DNA of 64,000 bases from Pseudodesulfovibrio sp. (GCA_016744135.1 JADGEX010000001.1:2305029-2369028); one strand, 5' to 3'; positions 52,769-61,747 are shown, numbered from the stretch's first letter. The notes: a model not told the origin generated them from the sequence alone. Made by a program: numbers and translations.

Positions 52769-53455
52769 TTAGGCCTTGAAGCGGTAACCAACTCCTCGGA
52801 TGGTTTCTATCCATGAGGCATAGGGGCCGAGTTTTTGGCGGAGTCGCCTGACGTGCGTATCGACTGTTCGGGAATATCCTTCGAAGTGCGTATCCCAGAC
52901 AGTGTCGAGCAGATTATCGCGTGTCTGGACTTTTCCTGCGCCAGAAATAAGCACGGTCAGGAGTTTGAATTCCGTGGCAGTGAGTGAGGTCTCTTCATCG
53001 TCAATGGAAATTTGGTGTGCTTCAAAATCAATCTTGAGTCCCTCACGTTCCCAGAATTTGGGGGCGTTTGGTTCCGGGGCACCATGCCGGCGAAGTATAG
53101 CCTTTATGCGTAAAACCAACTCCCGCGGAGAAAATGGTTTAACGACGTAGTCGTCAGCACCAAGCTCAAGGCCTACGATCTTGTCGACTTCTTCTCCTTT
53201 GGCGGTGAGTATGATGACAGGTATGCGGGCCAGCCCCGGGTCGCCTTTGAGTTGGCGGCAGACCTCTAAACCGTCTGTGCCCGGCATCATGAGGTCGAGA
53301 AGGATAATATCTGGTTTGAATGCCTGAGCGAGGTTGAGTCCCAGCTGCCCATCTTCTGCGGCCGCAACATCAAAACCTGCTGCTGACAGATTGTATTTGA
53401 GCAGTTCGCGAGTATCTCTGTGATCTTCAACCACCAAAACTTTTTGGGATGACAC
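52769..53455 (-). CDS. PhoB/OmpR-type response regulator
   Basis: A 228-residue two-domain regulator. Receiver: VLVVEDHRDTRELL, phosphoacceptor in IILLDLMMPGTDG, then VIILTAKGEE and DDYVVKPFSPREL. Winged-helix output: LTATEFKLLTVLISGAGKV, SRTVDTHVRRLRQKLG and IRGVGYRF. The GTG at 53455 with GGAG 6 bases upstream is the start; the longer open frame has no support. No kinase gene adjoins it. PhoB-like phosphate control is plausible but unproven. Confidence 0.93.
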   Translation of the reverse strand: MSSQKVLVVEDHRDTRELLKYNLSAAGFDVAAAEDGQLGLNLAQAFKPDIILLDLMMPGTDGLEVCRQLKGDPGLARIPVIILTAKGEEVDKIVGLELGADDYVVKPFSPRELVLRIKAILRRHGAPEPNAPKFWEREGLKIDFEAHQISIDDEETSLTATEFKLLTVLISGAGKVQTRDNLLDTVWDTHFEGYSRTVDTHVRRLRQKLGPYASWIETIRGVGYRFKA

Positions 53456-53702
53456 TGTTGGCTCCTTTCGGTGTAGTTCGGGTCTGCTATACCCTAAGCC
53501 GATAGGTATGTGTGTTACATCTGAGCGACAATTTAGCAACTTGCAACCATTTTTGGGTCGGATTTTTTGCTGTGCACCATCAAAATATGATGTGAATTTG
53601 TTCTGGAATGTGACGAGTACAACATGTTGAATTGACGAAAGAAGATTTATTTCTTTTATCCATAAAGCGGTTTGCAATCCGTGCCGATAGGACAAATAAC
53701 GG

Positions 53703-53954
53703 ATGAGAAATCACAAGGACGAATGGAGCAAAAGAGTTATGTACTATCACGGATTCGACAAGAAATTTCCTTCAGGCAGCAAATACTGGACAATGTACGA
53801 TGACCAACTCATAGGCATGCTCTTTTCAAAGATTGTCAACAAGACCATGAGTGTCGAAACGCCGTCTGCTGATTCGGAAGAAATCGTGGATGAAATGGTT
53901 CAAAACTTATTCGATCTGTGTTTCTACATTAACAAGGATTTTCACGACTGTTAG
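53703..53954 (+). CDS. Small hypothetical protein
   Basis: An 83-residue, soluble-looking protein rich in aromatic and acidic residues (YYHGFDKKF, KYWTMYDDQ, EEIVDEMVQNLFDLCFYI). No family is recognised. ATG 53703 has AGGA 10 bases upstream; ATG 53739 would give 71 residues. It is followed by a bidirectional terminator and stands alone, which supports its being expressed. The C-terminal Cys and paired Asp/Glu do not form a known motif. Confidence 0.65.
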   Translation: MRNHKDEWSKRVMYYHGFDKKFPSGSKYWTMYDDQLIGMLFSKIVNKTMSVETPSADSEEIVDEMVQNLFDLCFYINKDFHDC

Positions 53955-53982
53955 TCGATTGTTTAATGTCATATCCATTTAT

Positions 53983-54010
53983 GAAAAAGCCCGGATTGTC
54001 CGGGCTTTTT
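53983..54010. terminator. Bidirectional terminator
   Basis: Stem AAAAAGCCCGGA / TCCGGGCTTTTT with a 3-base loop between the small gene and the convergent DUF3089 gene. Confidence 0.93.
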
Positions 54011-54015
54011 CATGT

Positions 54016-55014
54016 TTAATGACGCGTAAAGGCTTCAATACGATCATGGACGTTTTGTTTTATATTTTCATAAAACAGGGAATAATCGTAGAAGTGATAG
54101 ACCCCTTCAGGGAATGATTCCAGATCGATTGAAACTAACTTCATGTCAGCGGGTTGGACAACAAGGCCAGATTCTTTGCTTTGGGCAGAGGTAAAGTGCG
54201 GGACTGTTGTCGTAGTCCCGTCATCATTGAAAAAGACAGAGCCGATGTTGCACTCAGCGGGGACAAATCCACCATCGATAGTCCAACTGAGCGGGTTTGT
54301 GACAATTCCGCCGGTGCGAATGGTCGGTGCGACACTCTGTTTGCCGGGAGCAACGGAATTATAGGAAATGAAGCACCCTGTTTGTGTCGCGTTTTTGCAC
54401 ATGTTCAGAGCTGGGTTATGAGCTAGATCGTCCGGTGTGATGGACCAGCCGATAATGTAGGCGGCAACTAGGTTCTTCTCTACTCCAAGTTGCCCCCAGT
54501 GCTTGATGAGAAGTTCAATCAGTATGTCAGAGCCTTGGCTGTGTCCGGCCAGAATGAAAGGGCGTCCCTGATTGAAGTTCTTCAAATAATAGGTGAACGC
54601 CTGCCATACATCTTCCATTCCATAGCTGATTAGGTTTTCGACATCTTTTTGCGGGAGCGAAAGCGCTGCCATGTTCATTTGGCGGTAAAGTGGGGCGTAC
54701 AGGTTGGCCTGATTTGAGAAGACACTAGCCTGTGTTGTCAGTGACGTTGCGGCGGCCTTTTGCAACTGTGTGTTGTCCGGCGGCATAAGCCAATGGGTAT
54801 CGTCATGGAGAATCGTCGGATAAACCCAGAAGATATCCACGGGGTGCGTGTTTGGGTTTTCCGGGAGTGAGAGCCAACTTGCGTGCTCAGTATAATCAGG
54901 CGCAGCCGGTACATTCTTGGCGGAGAAGGGCGGCAATTGCGTTCCGGCCAGAGCATGTGTGGCGAGCAAGAGAAGCGTTAGAGCAACGCTTATGAGTGTG
55001 GCAAGTCGGCGCAT
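54016..55014 (-). CDS. Secreted DUF3089 alpha/beta-hydrolase
   Basis: A 332-residue exported protein: signal peptide residues 1-23 (ending HALA), then a hydrolase fold with WVYPTILHDD near the N-terminus and the nucleophile elbow LAGHSQGSDIL, followed by CFISYNSV and VSIDLESFPEG. DUF3089 proteins are predicted lipases or esterases; the substrate is unknown. Its 3' end abuts the terminator at 53983, and its start lies 3 bases from the stop of the DegT aminotransferase gene, so the two are probably co-transcribed. Confidence 0.88.
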   Translation of the reverse strand: MRRLATLISVALTLLLLATHALAGTQLPPFSAKNVPAAPDYTEHASWLSLPENPNTHPVDIFWVYPTILHDDTHWLMPPDNTQLQKAAATSLTTQASVFSNQANLYAPLYRQMNMAALSLPQKDVENLISYGMEDVWQAFTYYLKNFNQGRPFILAGHSQGSDILIELLIKHWGQLGVEKNLVAAYIIGWSITPDDLAHNPALNMCKNATQTGCFISYNSVAPGKQSVAPTIRTGGIVTNPLSWTIDGGFVPAECNIGSVFFNDDGTTTTVPHFTSAQSKESGLVVQPADMKLVSIDLESFPEGVYHFYDYSLFYENIKQNVHDRIEAFTRH

Positions 55015-55017
55015 GGT

Positions 55018-56181
55018 TTAGTCCTCTAGGCAGAGTTTGACGGCCTCGATGACATCAGCGACATCGTTGTCGGTCAATTTGGCTGACAGTGGAAGGCTGA
55101 CGGTTTGGCGTCCGAGGGCTACGGCGTGTGGAGTGTCTTCCAGCTTCCACCCGTAGTGTTCGCGGTAATAAGGATGCTCGGGAACAGCCAAATAATGAAC
55201 GCCTGTACCAATATTTTGTCGTGTCATGCGCATGATGAACTCGTCACGGTCAATGCCACAGGGGACCGGGTCCAGCATCAGTGTGTACAGATGACGTGCA
55301 TGGCGGGTGTTTGGTTCTTCGGGGGCAGGTTGACCAACTGTTAATGGTTTGAACGCCTCTTGATACATATCCCAAATTTCGCAACGGCGGATGAAGTTTT
55401 CTTCAACCCGTTTCAGTTGATGGATGCCAATTGCAGCTTGAATGTCCATCATATTGTATTTGAATCCGGCGTGTATCACTTCGTAATGCTTGTACCCGTC
55501 GTCAGAAAAACGTTTCCAGGCGTCAGCTGACATACCATGTAGTCCGAGAACCTTGACGTTTTGAATGTCTTCTTCGGTGCGAGCCATTACCATACCGCCT
55601 TCACCTGTGCAGACATTTTTGGTCACGTAAAAGGAAAAGCAACCGAAGTCTCCGAAGGTTCCGGCGTGTTGTCCTTTGTAGGTCGTCTCAATTGCGTGTG
55701 CGCAGTCTTCGACTACTTTGAGGTCAAATTCTTCGGCAAGGGCCATGATGGGGTCCATATCGCAGGAGCGTCCAGCAAAGTGAACGGGCAGAATCGCACG
55801 AGTGCGGCTCGTGATTTTTTCACGGATGCAGTCGGGGTCGATGTTCATGGTCCTGGGATTGATGTCTGCCAAAACAGGCGTGCATCCGGCATGAATAATG
55901 GCGTTAACCGAGGCGCAGAAAGTGAGGGGTGTGGTAATGACTTCATCGCCGGGTTTGAGGCCGAGAGCTACCAGACTCAGGTGCAGCGCAGCCGTGCAGG
56001 AGTTGCAGGCAGCGGCGTGACCTGAACCGAGGTAGGAGGAGAAGTCCTTTTCAAAGCGGGCTACTTTGGGGCCGGTGCCAAGCCAACCTGATTTCATGGA
56101 ATCAACGACTTCATCAATTTCGGCCTGCTCAATACGAGGTGCACCGAATACCAGGAAATTATCTTTTGAACGAACGGGCAT
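55018..56181 (-). CDS. DegT/DnrJ/EryC1/StrS-family sugar aminotransferase
   Basis: A 387-residue PLP enzyme of the sugar aminotransferase family (ArnB, PseC, perosamine synthase type). Signatures: GLKPGDEVITTPLTFCASVN, VEDCAHAIETTY, the PLP-lysine loop SFYVTKNVCTGEGG, and FKYNMMDIQAAIGIHQL. It transaminates a nucleotide-linked keto-sugar for surface glycans. AAGGAG precedes ATG 56181, 33 codons inside the open frame. The sugar specificity cannot be told. It belongs by function to the glycan genes at 25-34 kb. Confidence 0.92.
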   Translation of the reverse strand: MPVRSKDNFLVFGAPRIEQAEIDEVVDSMKSGWLGTGPKVARFEKDFSSYLGSGHAAACNSCTAALHLSLVALGLKPGDEVITTPLTFCASVNAIIHAGCTPVLADINPRTMNIDPDCIREKITSRTRAILPVHFAGRSCDMDPIMALAEEFDLKVVEDCAHAIETTYKGQHAGTFGDFGCFSFYVTKNVCTGEGGMVMARTEEDIQNVKVLGLHGMSADAWKRFSDDGYKHYEVIHAGFKYNMMDIQAAIGIHQLKRVEENFIRRCEIWDMYQEAFKPLTVGQPAPEEPNTRHARHLYTLMLDPVPCGIDRDEFIMRMTRQNIGTGVHYLAVPEHPYYREHYGWKLEDTPHAVALGRQTVSLPLSAKLTDNDVADVIEAVKLCLED

Positions 56182-56455
56182 GTTCGCATTCTCCTTATAT
56201 AGAGGTTGTGTTGAGGGGAGAAATATCAGATATCGGACGGGGGGTAAATGTATGCTTGTATGCTCGGAGTCGAGGATCAAAAGAAGTCACCCATTTGGCA
56301 AAATGGCCGTATTTATCCGAATGAGTAAGGTCTTCATATGTCAATTCCGTAAATCGGAGTGGCCTCGGAGTTGCGCTTTGGCTTTGCATTCGCTATGTAA
56401 CCAACCCGGCCCAATCCCGGGTCGGATACGTAAGTTCTGATATGAGGTACCGCAA

Positions 56456-56830
56456 ATGATCAGACCAGATTTTGAAAAAATGGACGGAATGATCCCGGCC
56501 ATTGCACAGGACGCCGAGACCGGCGAAGTCCTGATGATGGCCTATATGAATGAAGAAGCATGGGATAAAACCCTGGAAACTGGCGAGGCTCATTATTGGA
56601 GCCGCAGCCGTAAGACTCTATGGCATAAGGGCGGTACCTCGGGCCATACACAGAAGGTGAAGTCTATCCGCATTGATTGCGACGACGACACTTTGGTGCT
56701 TCTCATCGACCAGATCGGCGGCGCGGCTTGTCACATGGGCTACCGCTCCTGCTTTTTCCGTGAACTCAAAGACGGCGAAGTCAAAGAATGCTCCCCCGTC
56801 GTTTTCGACCCCAAAGAGGTATATAAATAA
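56456..56830 (+). CDS. hisI: Phosphoribosyl-AMP cyclohydrolase
   Basis: The third step of histidine synthesis. The 124 residues match the single-domain His[39 protein letters not shown], and zinc cysteines in DCDDDT and [11 protein letters not shown]. Its stop overlaps the hisG start (TAATG), so the two are translated together. The 274-base region before it has a small ACCCGG / CCGGGT hairpin at about 56402-56420 but no recognised leader peptide. Confidence 0.96.
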   Translation: MIRPDFEKMDGMIPAIAQDAETGEVLMMAYMNEEAWDKTLETGEAHYWSRSRKTLWHKGGTSGHTQKVKSIRIDCDDDTLVLLIDQIGGAACHMGYRSCFFRELKDGEVKECSPVVFDPKEVYK

Positions 56831-57708
56831 TGTCTGATCAATTTCTCCGACTCGGTGTTCCCAAAGGCTCTCTGCAAGACGCAACCTTGAAGCTGTTTAG
56901 AAAAGCTGGCTGGAATATCAAGCTGCACGATCGTAATTATTTCCCGGACATCGATGATGATCGTATCAAATGCTCACTTGCCCGTGCACAGGAAATGTCC
57001 ATGTACGTCGAGAATGGTACTTTTGATGTCGGTTTGACCGGTATGGATTGGATCAAGGAAAACAAGTCTGATGTGGTTATCGTTGACGACTTGATTTATT
57101 CCAAGGTGTCCAATAGCAAAGCCCGCTGGGTGCTGTGCGTCAAGGGTGATTCCCCGTATAAGCGTCCTGAAGATCTGGATGGCAAGAAGATCTCCACGGA
57201 ACTGGTTGGTTTCACCAAGGAATACTTTGCTTCCCAGAATATCAATGTGGACGTCTCTTTTTCCTGGGGCACCACCGAAGCCAAGGTCGTTGAAGACCTG
57301 TGTGACGGTATTGTCGAGATCACAGAGACCGGCACCACCATCAAGGCCAATGGATTGCGTATCATCGCTGAGTTGATGCAGACCAATACGCAGCTCATTG
57401 CCAACAAGGACGCATGGGAAGATCCCAAGAAGCGTAAGCTCATCAAGGAGATCAACCTGTTGTTGCAGGGTGCTCTCAAGGCCGAGAAAATGGTTGGTCT
57501 CAAGATGAACCTGCCCAAGGAAAAACTGGCTGATTTGAATGGTTCTTTGCCGTCCCTTAATTCTCCCACTGTGGCCGAGTTGCAGGATACTAATTGGCTG
57601 TCAGTTGAAATCATGGTTGAAGAACAGGTGGTCCGTGATTTGATTCCTCGTCTCGTCGAGTTTGGGGCAGAGGGGATTATTGAATATCCTTTGAATAAGG
57701 TTATTTAA
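56830..57708 (+). CDS. hisG: ATP phosphoribosyltransferase, long form
   Basis: The first, feedback-controlled step of histidine synthesis. At 292 residues it is the long HisG with a C-terminal ACT-like regulatory domain (about 215-292, ending VEFGAEGIIEYPLNKVI), so no HisZ is needed. The catalytic domain starts RLGVPKGSLQDATLKLF and has the PRPP loop EITETGTTIKANGLRI. It overlaps hisI by one base, and a strong terminator follows. Confidence 0.97.
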   Translation: MSDQFLRLGVPKGSLQDATLKLFRKAGWNIKLHDRNYFPDIDDDRIKCSLARAQEMSMYVENGTFDVGLTGMDWIKENKSDVVIVDDLIYSKVSNSKARWVLCVKGDSPYKRPEDLDGKKISTELVGFTKEYFASQNINVDVSFSWGTTEAKVVEDLCDGIVEITETGTTIKANGLRIIAELMQTNTQLIANKDAWEDPKKRKLIKEINLLLQGALKAEKMVGLKMNLPKEKLADLNGSLPSLNSPTVAELQDTNWLSVEIMVEEQVVRDLIPRLVEFGAEGIIEYPLNKVI

Positions 57709-57740
57709 CGATAGATTTTGTTTTTTAAAATAAGAATGAA

Positions 57741-57778
57741 AATGCCGGAAGAAGCACTGCTTCTTCCGGCATTTTTTT
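57741..57778 (+). terminator. Intrinsic terminator after hisG
   Basis: A 15-base stem AATGCCGGAAGAAGC / GCTTCTTCCGGCATT with loop ACT and seven T residues. Confidence 0.94.
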
Positions 57779-58565
57779 GGTTTGCGTGCTTTCGTAATAA
57801 GGAAAGAGAAAAGAGGGACTTTTTTTGGGTGGGGGTTGCGTGCATCTGCAGTGAGGGTGTAAACGGAATTATTACAAAGGTTTCGCCTTTACGGCGACCT
57901 GCTTTTTTTGAGGCGAAAAAAAGGAGGCAAAAAACGCCTTTTCGTTGTGAACCTGATAACGGACCCAAGAGCCTGTACGCGACTTCACTGCCCGACAGGA
58001 TTGTCTGTGGCACAGACTCGGTCGGGCTTTTCGCCGCGCGGGACAGGCTCTAAGGCCCGTTATCAATTGTCCGTCGTTGTAAGGTTTTTTTGGGTTTTCT
58101 ATGTCGGCGAGATGAGTTTATTTTTATCATAGGTACTTATTTAAATTTCAAGCTCTTCGTTATCCATAAAGGGCCTTGGGGTGCTTCAGCACCCCAACAG
58201 CGCTCTCCTTCCGAAGACGATTTCTTTCCCGCCCAACCAGACGAAGACGGGACTTAGCCCTTGATCGGCGGCTTAGAAACTGACCAATCGAAGGAGGCGG
58301 CTTTCGTCAGGGGATGTGGTAATTTGTCTTAAACTGAAGTCTCACGGGAGAGGTAGGGCTTATACTTTTGACAGGGTGGAGCCGACTCGATTGGATCAGA
58401 TTCTTGCCGCCAATCATGGGGGCGGCCAAGCTAGCGCAAGCGACCTTTTTTGCTCCTTTTTTGGGCGCTGCCAAAAAAGAAGGCCAGCCCGGCAGGGCAT
58501 GGAAAGCCTTGGGTGCTTCAGCACCCAACAATGACTCTCGCCGAAGGCGCATTTTCAATTCTTCA
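57779..58565. other. Gene-free, repeat-rich stretch
   Basis: About 790 bases with no credible gene on either strand. It contains GC-hairpin and poly-T motifs of the dispersed repeat type, the 112-base inverted element at 57954-58065, and two near copies of a small unit (58174-58228 and 58511-58552) built on the hairpin GGGTGCTTCAGCACCC followed by CTCTCNNCCGAAG. Confidence 0.7.
57954..58065. repeat. 112-base imperfect inverted element, possible structured RNA or MITE
   Basis: The ends TGATAACGGACCCAAGAGCC and the reverse complement of GGCTCTAAGGCCCGTTATCA pair over about 28 bases with three interruptions. Inside lie CCCGAC (57991) pairing with GTCGGG (58021) and GTCTG (58003) with CAGAC (58013). 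One long branched hairpin results. No coding capacity is seen. Confidence 0.7.
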
Positions 58566-59297
58566 TCAGCTGCCTGAAAGCGCAGCCTTCCTTCTCTTCT
58601 TCATCTTCAAATTCAAGAATTCCACAAACAACGAAAAAGCCATGGCAAAATAAATATACCCACGATCAATATGTTTATGCATGCCTTCGGCCATAAGGAA
58701 AATACCAACCAACAGCAGGAAGGAAAAAGCAAGCATCTGTACTGTCGGGTGATTGGACACGAACTCACTGACCGGCCCGGCAAACAACAGCATCACAATC
58801 ACCGCAATAACGATTGCAGCAACCATAACGCCAATATGCTGGGCCATACCCACGGCAGTAATAACCGAGTCGAGCGAAAAAACGAGATCAAGCAGAAGTA
58901 TTTGGATAATTGCGCTAGTGTATGAATACTGCGAGCGAACATGTCCTTCCTCAAATCCTGGCCCTTCCAATTTATCGTGTATTTCATGCGTCGCTTTTGC
59001 CAGCAGAAAAAGTCCACCTGTCAGCAACACTACGTCTCGGCCGGATACAATCTGTTCGAATACGGTGAACAATGGTGCGGTCAATCCCATGATCGCAGAG
59101 ATGGCAAGCAGAAGCGCGATGCGAGTAAACATGGCCAACCCGATGCCGAGCCGTCGGGCGGCATTTCTCGATGCCTCGGGCAATTTGTTGGTGACAACCA
59201 CGACAAACACTATGTTATCAATGCCGAGCACGATTTCCAGACCGGCCAGCGTGATCAGAGCGATAAGGTTTTCCAGCGTCCATAATCCTTCAATCAT
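58566..59297 (-). CDS. TerC family membrane protein
   Basis: A 243-residue integral membrane protein with seven predicted helices. The TerC signatures are GLEIVLGIDNIVFVVVV (Asp in helix 1) and LLLDLVFSLDSVITAVGMA (Asp in helix 5). TerC proteins have been linked to tellurite resistance and Mn2+ export. A basic C-terminus (KMKKRRKAA) follows the last helix. No yybP-ykoY-type leader is visible in the 85 bases upstream. Confidence 0.92.
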   Translation of the reverse strand: MIEGLWTLENLIALITLAGLEIVLGIDNIVFVVVVTNKLPEASRNAARRLGIGLAMFTRIALLLAISAIMGLTAPLFTVFEQIVSGRDVVLLTGGLFLLAKATHEIHDKLEGPGFEEGHVRSQYSYTSAIIQILLLDLVFSLDSVITAVGMAQHIGVMVAAIVIAVIVMLLFAGPVSEFVSNHPTVQMLAFSFLLLVGIFLMAEGMHKHIDRGYIYFAMAFSLFVEFLNLKMKKRRKAALSGS

Positions 59298-59381
59298 ATC
59301 TTCTCCTCGTCAGTATCTACCGGGTGTGTGGACGTTTTCATCAGTTCGATGGATGGAATATGGGTAAAAGTTGGCTGCACA

Positions 59382-59993
59382 TTAACATTCAACACGGTAG
59401 ATACCCGCCCATCCGTTAAGATGATTTCGAATCAGTCGACCATTTATTCCGATGTGTCGAAAAAATTCGTTCATACATCCAGCCGCCATATATTCATGGA
59501 AAAGTTGATGATGTTCCTTGCCTGCAATTCGTTCCACCAGACGGATGATCCAACCGGTCCACTCTGCGCTGTCAGCAGGCGGGGCAAGGTAATCGGCAAT
59601 GATGAGGCATCCTCCTGGGCGTACGACACGGCGAGCTTCTGTCACTATGGCGACACCGAGAACCTGTGGCTTTTCATGGAGGGCAAAACTGATGGTTGCA
59701 GCGTTGAAAGTGTTGTCGGGAAAGGAAAGATTTGTGGCGTCGCCATGAATGAACGTGGCGTTCGGCCGTTTTTTGCGAGCCACATCAAGCATGGTCCGGG
59801 AAATGTCTACTCCGGTGGTATTTATTCCAGAAGACGCCGCTATTCCGGCAAGCATCCCTGTGCCGCAACAGAGGTCCACCATGCAATCAATCTTTGCGAG
59901 TAACAGCGCATCAACTATTGCGGTGTGAATGGGACGTAGAGCGGGACCGACAATCGGGTCGTACAGCCTGGCTGTGCATCCGTATTCATCCAT
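59382..59993 (-). CDS. Class I SAM-dependent methyltransferase
   Basis: A 203-residue methyltransferase of the UbiE/COQ5 type. The SAM motifs are MVDLCCGTGMLAGIAASSG, TTGVDISRTMLDVA and FIHGDATNLSFPDN, followed by EARRVVRPGGCLIIADY. No methyl acceptor is evident from context. It lies 5 bases downstream of the periplasmic binding-protein gene in the same direction, so the two form a pair. Confidence 0.9.
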   Translation of the reverse strand: MDEYGCTARLYDPIVGPALRPIHTAIVDALLLAKIDCMVDLCCGTGMLAGIAASSGINTTGVDISRTMLDVARKKRPNATFIHGDATNLSFPDNTFNAATISFALHEKPQVLGVAIVTEARRVVRPGGCLIIADYLAPPADSAEWTGWIIRLVERIAGKEHHQLFHEYMAAGCMNEFFRHIGINGRLIRNHLNGWAGIYRVEC

Positions 59994-59998
59994 GGGTA

Positions 59999-60778
59999 TT
60001 ACCTGGCGTTTGCCTTGATCAATTTTTCAATACTTTCTTCGGTGACTCCGTGTGCTCGCAGGATATCCTGAAGCTCTCCGGTGGCGATCATTTCTGGTAT
60101 TCGACGGTCGTAGATATCACGAAACTTGCGGCCTTCATCCGTTGGGGCGAATATTGGATGGGACTTCATGCTTGCGATATAAGTAATGTCAAATTCCGTG
60201 GATGGGAGTTTAGCCTCGAATATGGCCTCTTTGAGCAGCGTTTCGTCGTCGATGACATAATCAATGTGTCCTCGGTCGAGCATCTGGATGGCGGAACTCA
60301 GGTCATAGGCCTGCCGAGGTTTGAATTTAACCGGAAACAAATGATCCATCTCGTATCCATGCAGATATGCGACTTTTTTCCCGGCCAAGGATTGTATCCC
60401 TTTGAATGTGTGTGTTTGAAGATAAACCGCCGCCAGATCATAAATGATAATAGCCTGCTTGCTCTGCAAAACTTTTTGACGGGTGTCCTCAATGTCCAAG
60501 GTACAGTGGATGGTCCCGGAAAGGAGCTCGTCGATTGCGCGGTTGTACGGCAATTCCTGGTGAACAAGTTCATAGCCTTCTGTTTCGTATACGCGGATAA
60601 GTATGTCAGTGATCAGTCCCGTGTTTCCTTTTCTGACGGCACTACCGATGTATGGCATGCCGAAAATACAGGTTTTTGGAGCCTGCCATTCCGGGTAACC
60701 GGCTGCAAAGGACGTTGGGGGTATGACCGCCGTCAGAAGCAAGGTTATACATACGATTGTAATTATATTTCTTTTCAC
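59999..60778 (-). CDS. Periplasmic solute-binding protein (family 3-like)
   Basis: A 259-residue exported protein of the two-lobe substrate-binding kind. The signal peptide (KRNIITIVCITLLLTAVIPP, ending SFAA) begins at the GTG 60778; a TTG at 60817 would add 13 residues and lacks a ribosome site. Motifs: VYETEGYELVHQELPYNRAI, AGKKVAYLHGYEMDHLF and the terminal GELQDILRAHGV. There is no transporter gene beside it. It is divergent from cooA and paired with the methyltransferase gene. Confidence 0.84.
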   Translation of the reverse strand: MKRNIITIVCITLLLTAVIPPTSFAAGYPEWQAPKTCIFGMPYIGSAVRKGNTGLITDILIRVYETEGYELVHQELPYNRAIDELLSGTIHCTLDIEDTRQKVLQSKQAIIIYDLAAVYLQTHTFKGIQSLAGKKVAYLHGYEMDHLFPVKFKPRQAYDLSSAIQMLDRGHIDYVIDDETLLKEAIFEAKLPSTEFDITYIASMKSHPIFAPTDEGRKFRDIYDRRIPEMIATGELQDILRAHGVTEESIEKLIKANAR

Positions 60779-60891
60779 CTTTTCACTATTGGATAATTTG
60801 GCGTTGATGGCAACCAAAAAGGGGGAAGCTCATCCGCTCAGTTGGCAGCTAATTGATTAGCATGGTATGTCTACCTCAAAGAGGGGAAAAC

Positions 60892-61542
60892 ATGAAATTT
60901 TCTGGCGTGAATTTGCTTGATGAATTGGAACGTCCCGAATTGGCTGAACTCCGGGCTGTGTTTAATGAACGTTCTTTTTTCAAAGGCAATGTCATTTTTC
61001 GGCCTGATGAACCGGAGAACAGAGTCTTCGTCATCGCCAAGGGACGCGTCCGAGTCTATCTGGCTTATGAGGATAAGGAATTTACTTTAGCCATTCTTGG
61101 CCCTGGGGATTTGTATTCGACCCATGCAGGGTGTTTTATTCAGGCCTTTGAGGATACGGCGCTGTTGGTGGCCGATGTCCAGTCTGTAAAACGATGGATG
61201 GCCGAAGTGCCTCTTTTTACCCGAACCATGGTCCGGGTTCTTGGTCATATTTTGCAAAATTCTTTCTCCATTATTGGCGGTCTGGCTTTCAAGGATATTT
61301 ATAATCGCCTTATGGACTATATCCTCCGTGAAGCCCGTGATGCAGGGGTACGCCAAGACGGTGGCCTCGTGCTCAAATTGGATTTGACCATTGAACAACT
61401 CGCGCAACTTATGGGGGCCTCTCGGCAAACCGTTTCCACGTTGCTTAATGACATGGAGCGTGCTGGTCTTATGGAAAAACGTGGACGGGGAGAATATTTT
61501 ATCCCAGACGTAGACGCGTTGGAGCGGGCTGTCGGTGAGTGA
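60892..61542 (+). CDS. cooA: CO-sensing heme regulator CooA (Crp/Fnr family)
   Basis: A 216-residue Crp-fold activator that turns on CO dehydrogenase genes when CO binds its heme. The effector domain contains GDLYSTHAGC; His78 matches the proximal heme ligand His77 of Rhodospirillum rubrum CooA, while the ferric-state ligand Cys75 is replaced by Ser76. The recognition helix is in LAQLMGASRQTVSTLLNDM. GAGGGG precedes ATG 60892. The linked operator upstream of cooS (61623-61638) matches the CooA site. Confidence 0.93.
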   Translation: MKFSGVNLLDELERPELAELRAVFNERSFFKGNVIFRPDEPENRVFVIAKGRVRVYLAYEDKEFTLAILGPGDLYSTHAGCFIQAFEDTALLVADVQSVKRWMAEVPLFTRTMVRVLGHILQNSFSIIGGLAFKDIYNRLMDYILREARDAGVRQDGGLVLKLDLTIEQLAQLMGASRQTVSTLLNDMERAGLMEKRGRGEYFIPDVDALERAVGE

Positions 61543-61571
61543 CTGTTTTAAACAAGAAATAATCTTAAAAT

Positions 61572-61605
61572 TAGCCTGGATATGAAAAATCCGGGTTATT
61601 TTTTT
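61572..61605 (+). terminator. Intrinsic terminator after cooA
   Basis: Stem AGCCTGGAT / ATCCGGGTT (two wobbles) with a 7-base loop and a run of T residues. It separates cooA from the CO-regulated cooS promoter. Confidence 0.8.
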
Positions 61606-61622
61606 GTCTTTTTCATCTCATT

Positions 61623-61665
61623 TGTCGGCTATCTGACATACACAGGTATTGGAGCGGTGTATTCT
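61623..61665 (+). promoter_or_regulatory. CooA operator and cooS promoter
   Basis: TGTCG-N6-TGACA (61623-61638) fits the CooA palindrome TGTC(A/G)-N6-(C/T)GACA. The -10 box TATTCT (61660-61665) is 21 bases after it; a start near 61672 places the operator centre at about -41.5, the class II activator position. There is no -35 box, so transcription should depend on CooA. Confidence 0.85.
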
Positions 61666-61747
61666 CCCAATCAGAATAGGGTTTTCTTTGTGTAATCCTC
61701 CGTACGGGGCGTGGCTGCCGTTCGGGAAACCAGGGAAGGAGAAATGT

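Noticed and set aside
57705-58013. Minus-strand frame of 102 codons downstream of hisG
   Set aside because: Its sequence is made of the hisG terminator and poly-T repeat hairpins; no family or ribosome site.
58307-58558. 83-residue minus-strand frame beginning MKMRLRRESL
   Set aside because: Its start comes from the dispersed GCCGAAGGCGCAT repeat, also seen in a spurious frame at 26660-26956; composition is low-complexity.
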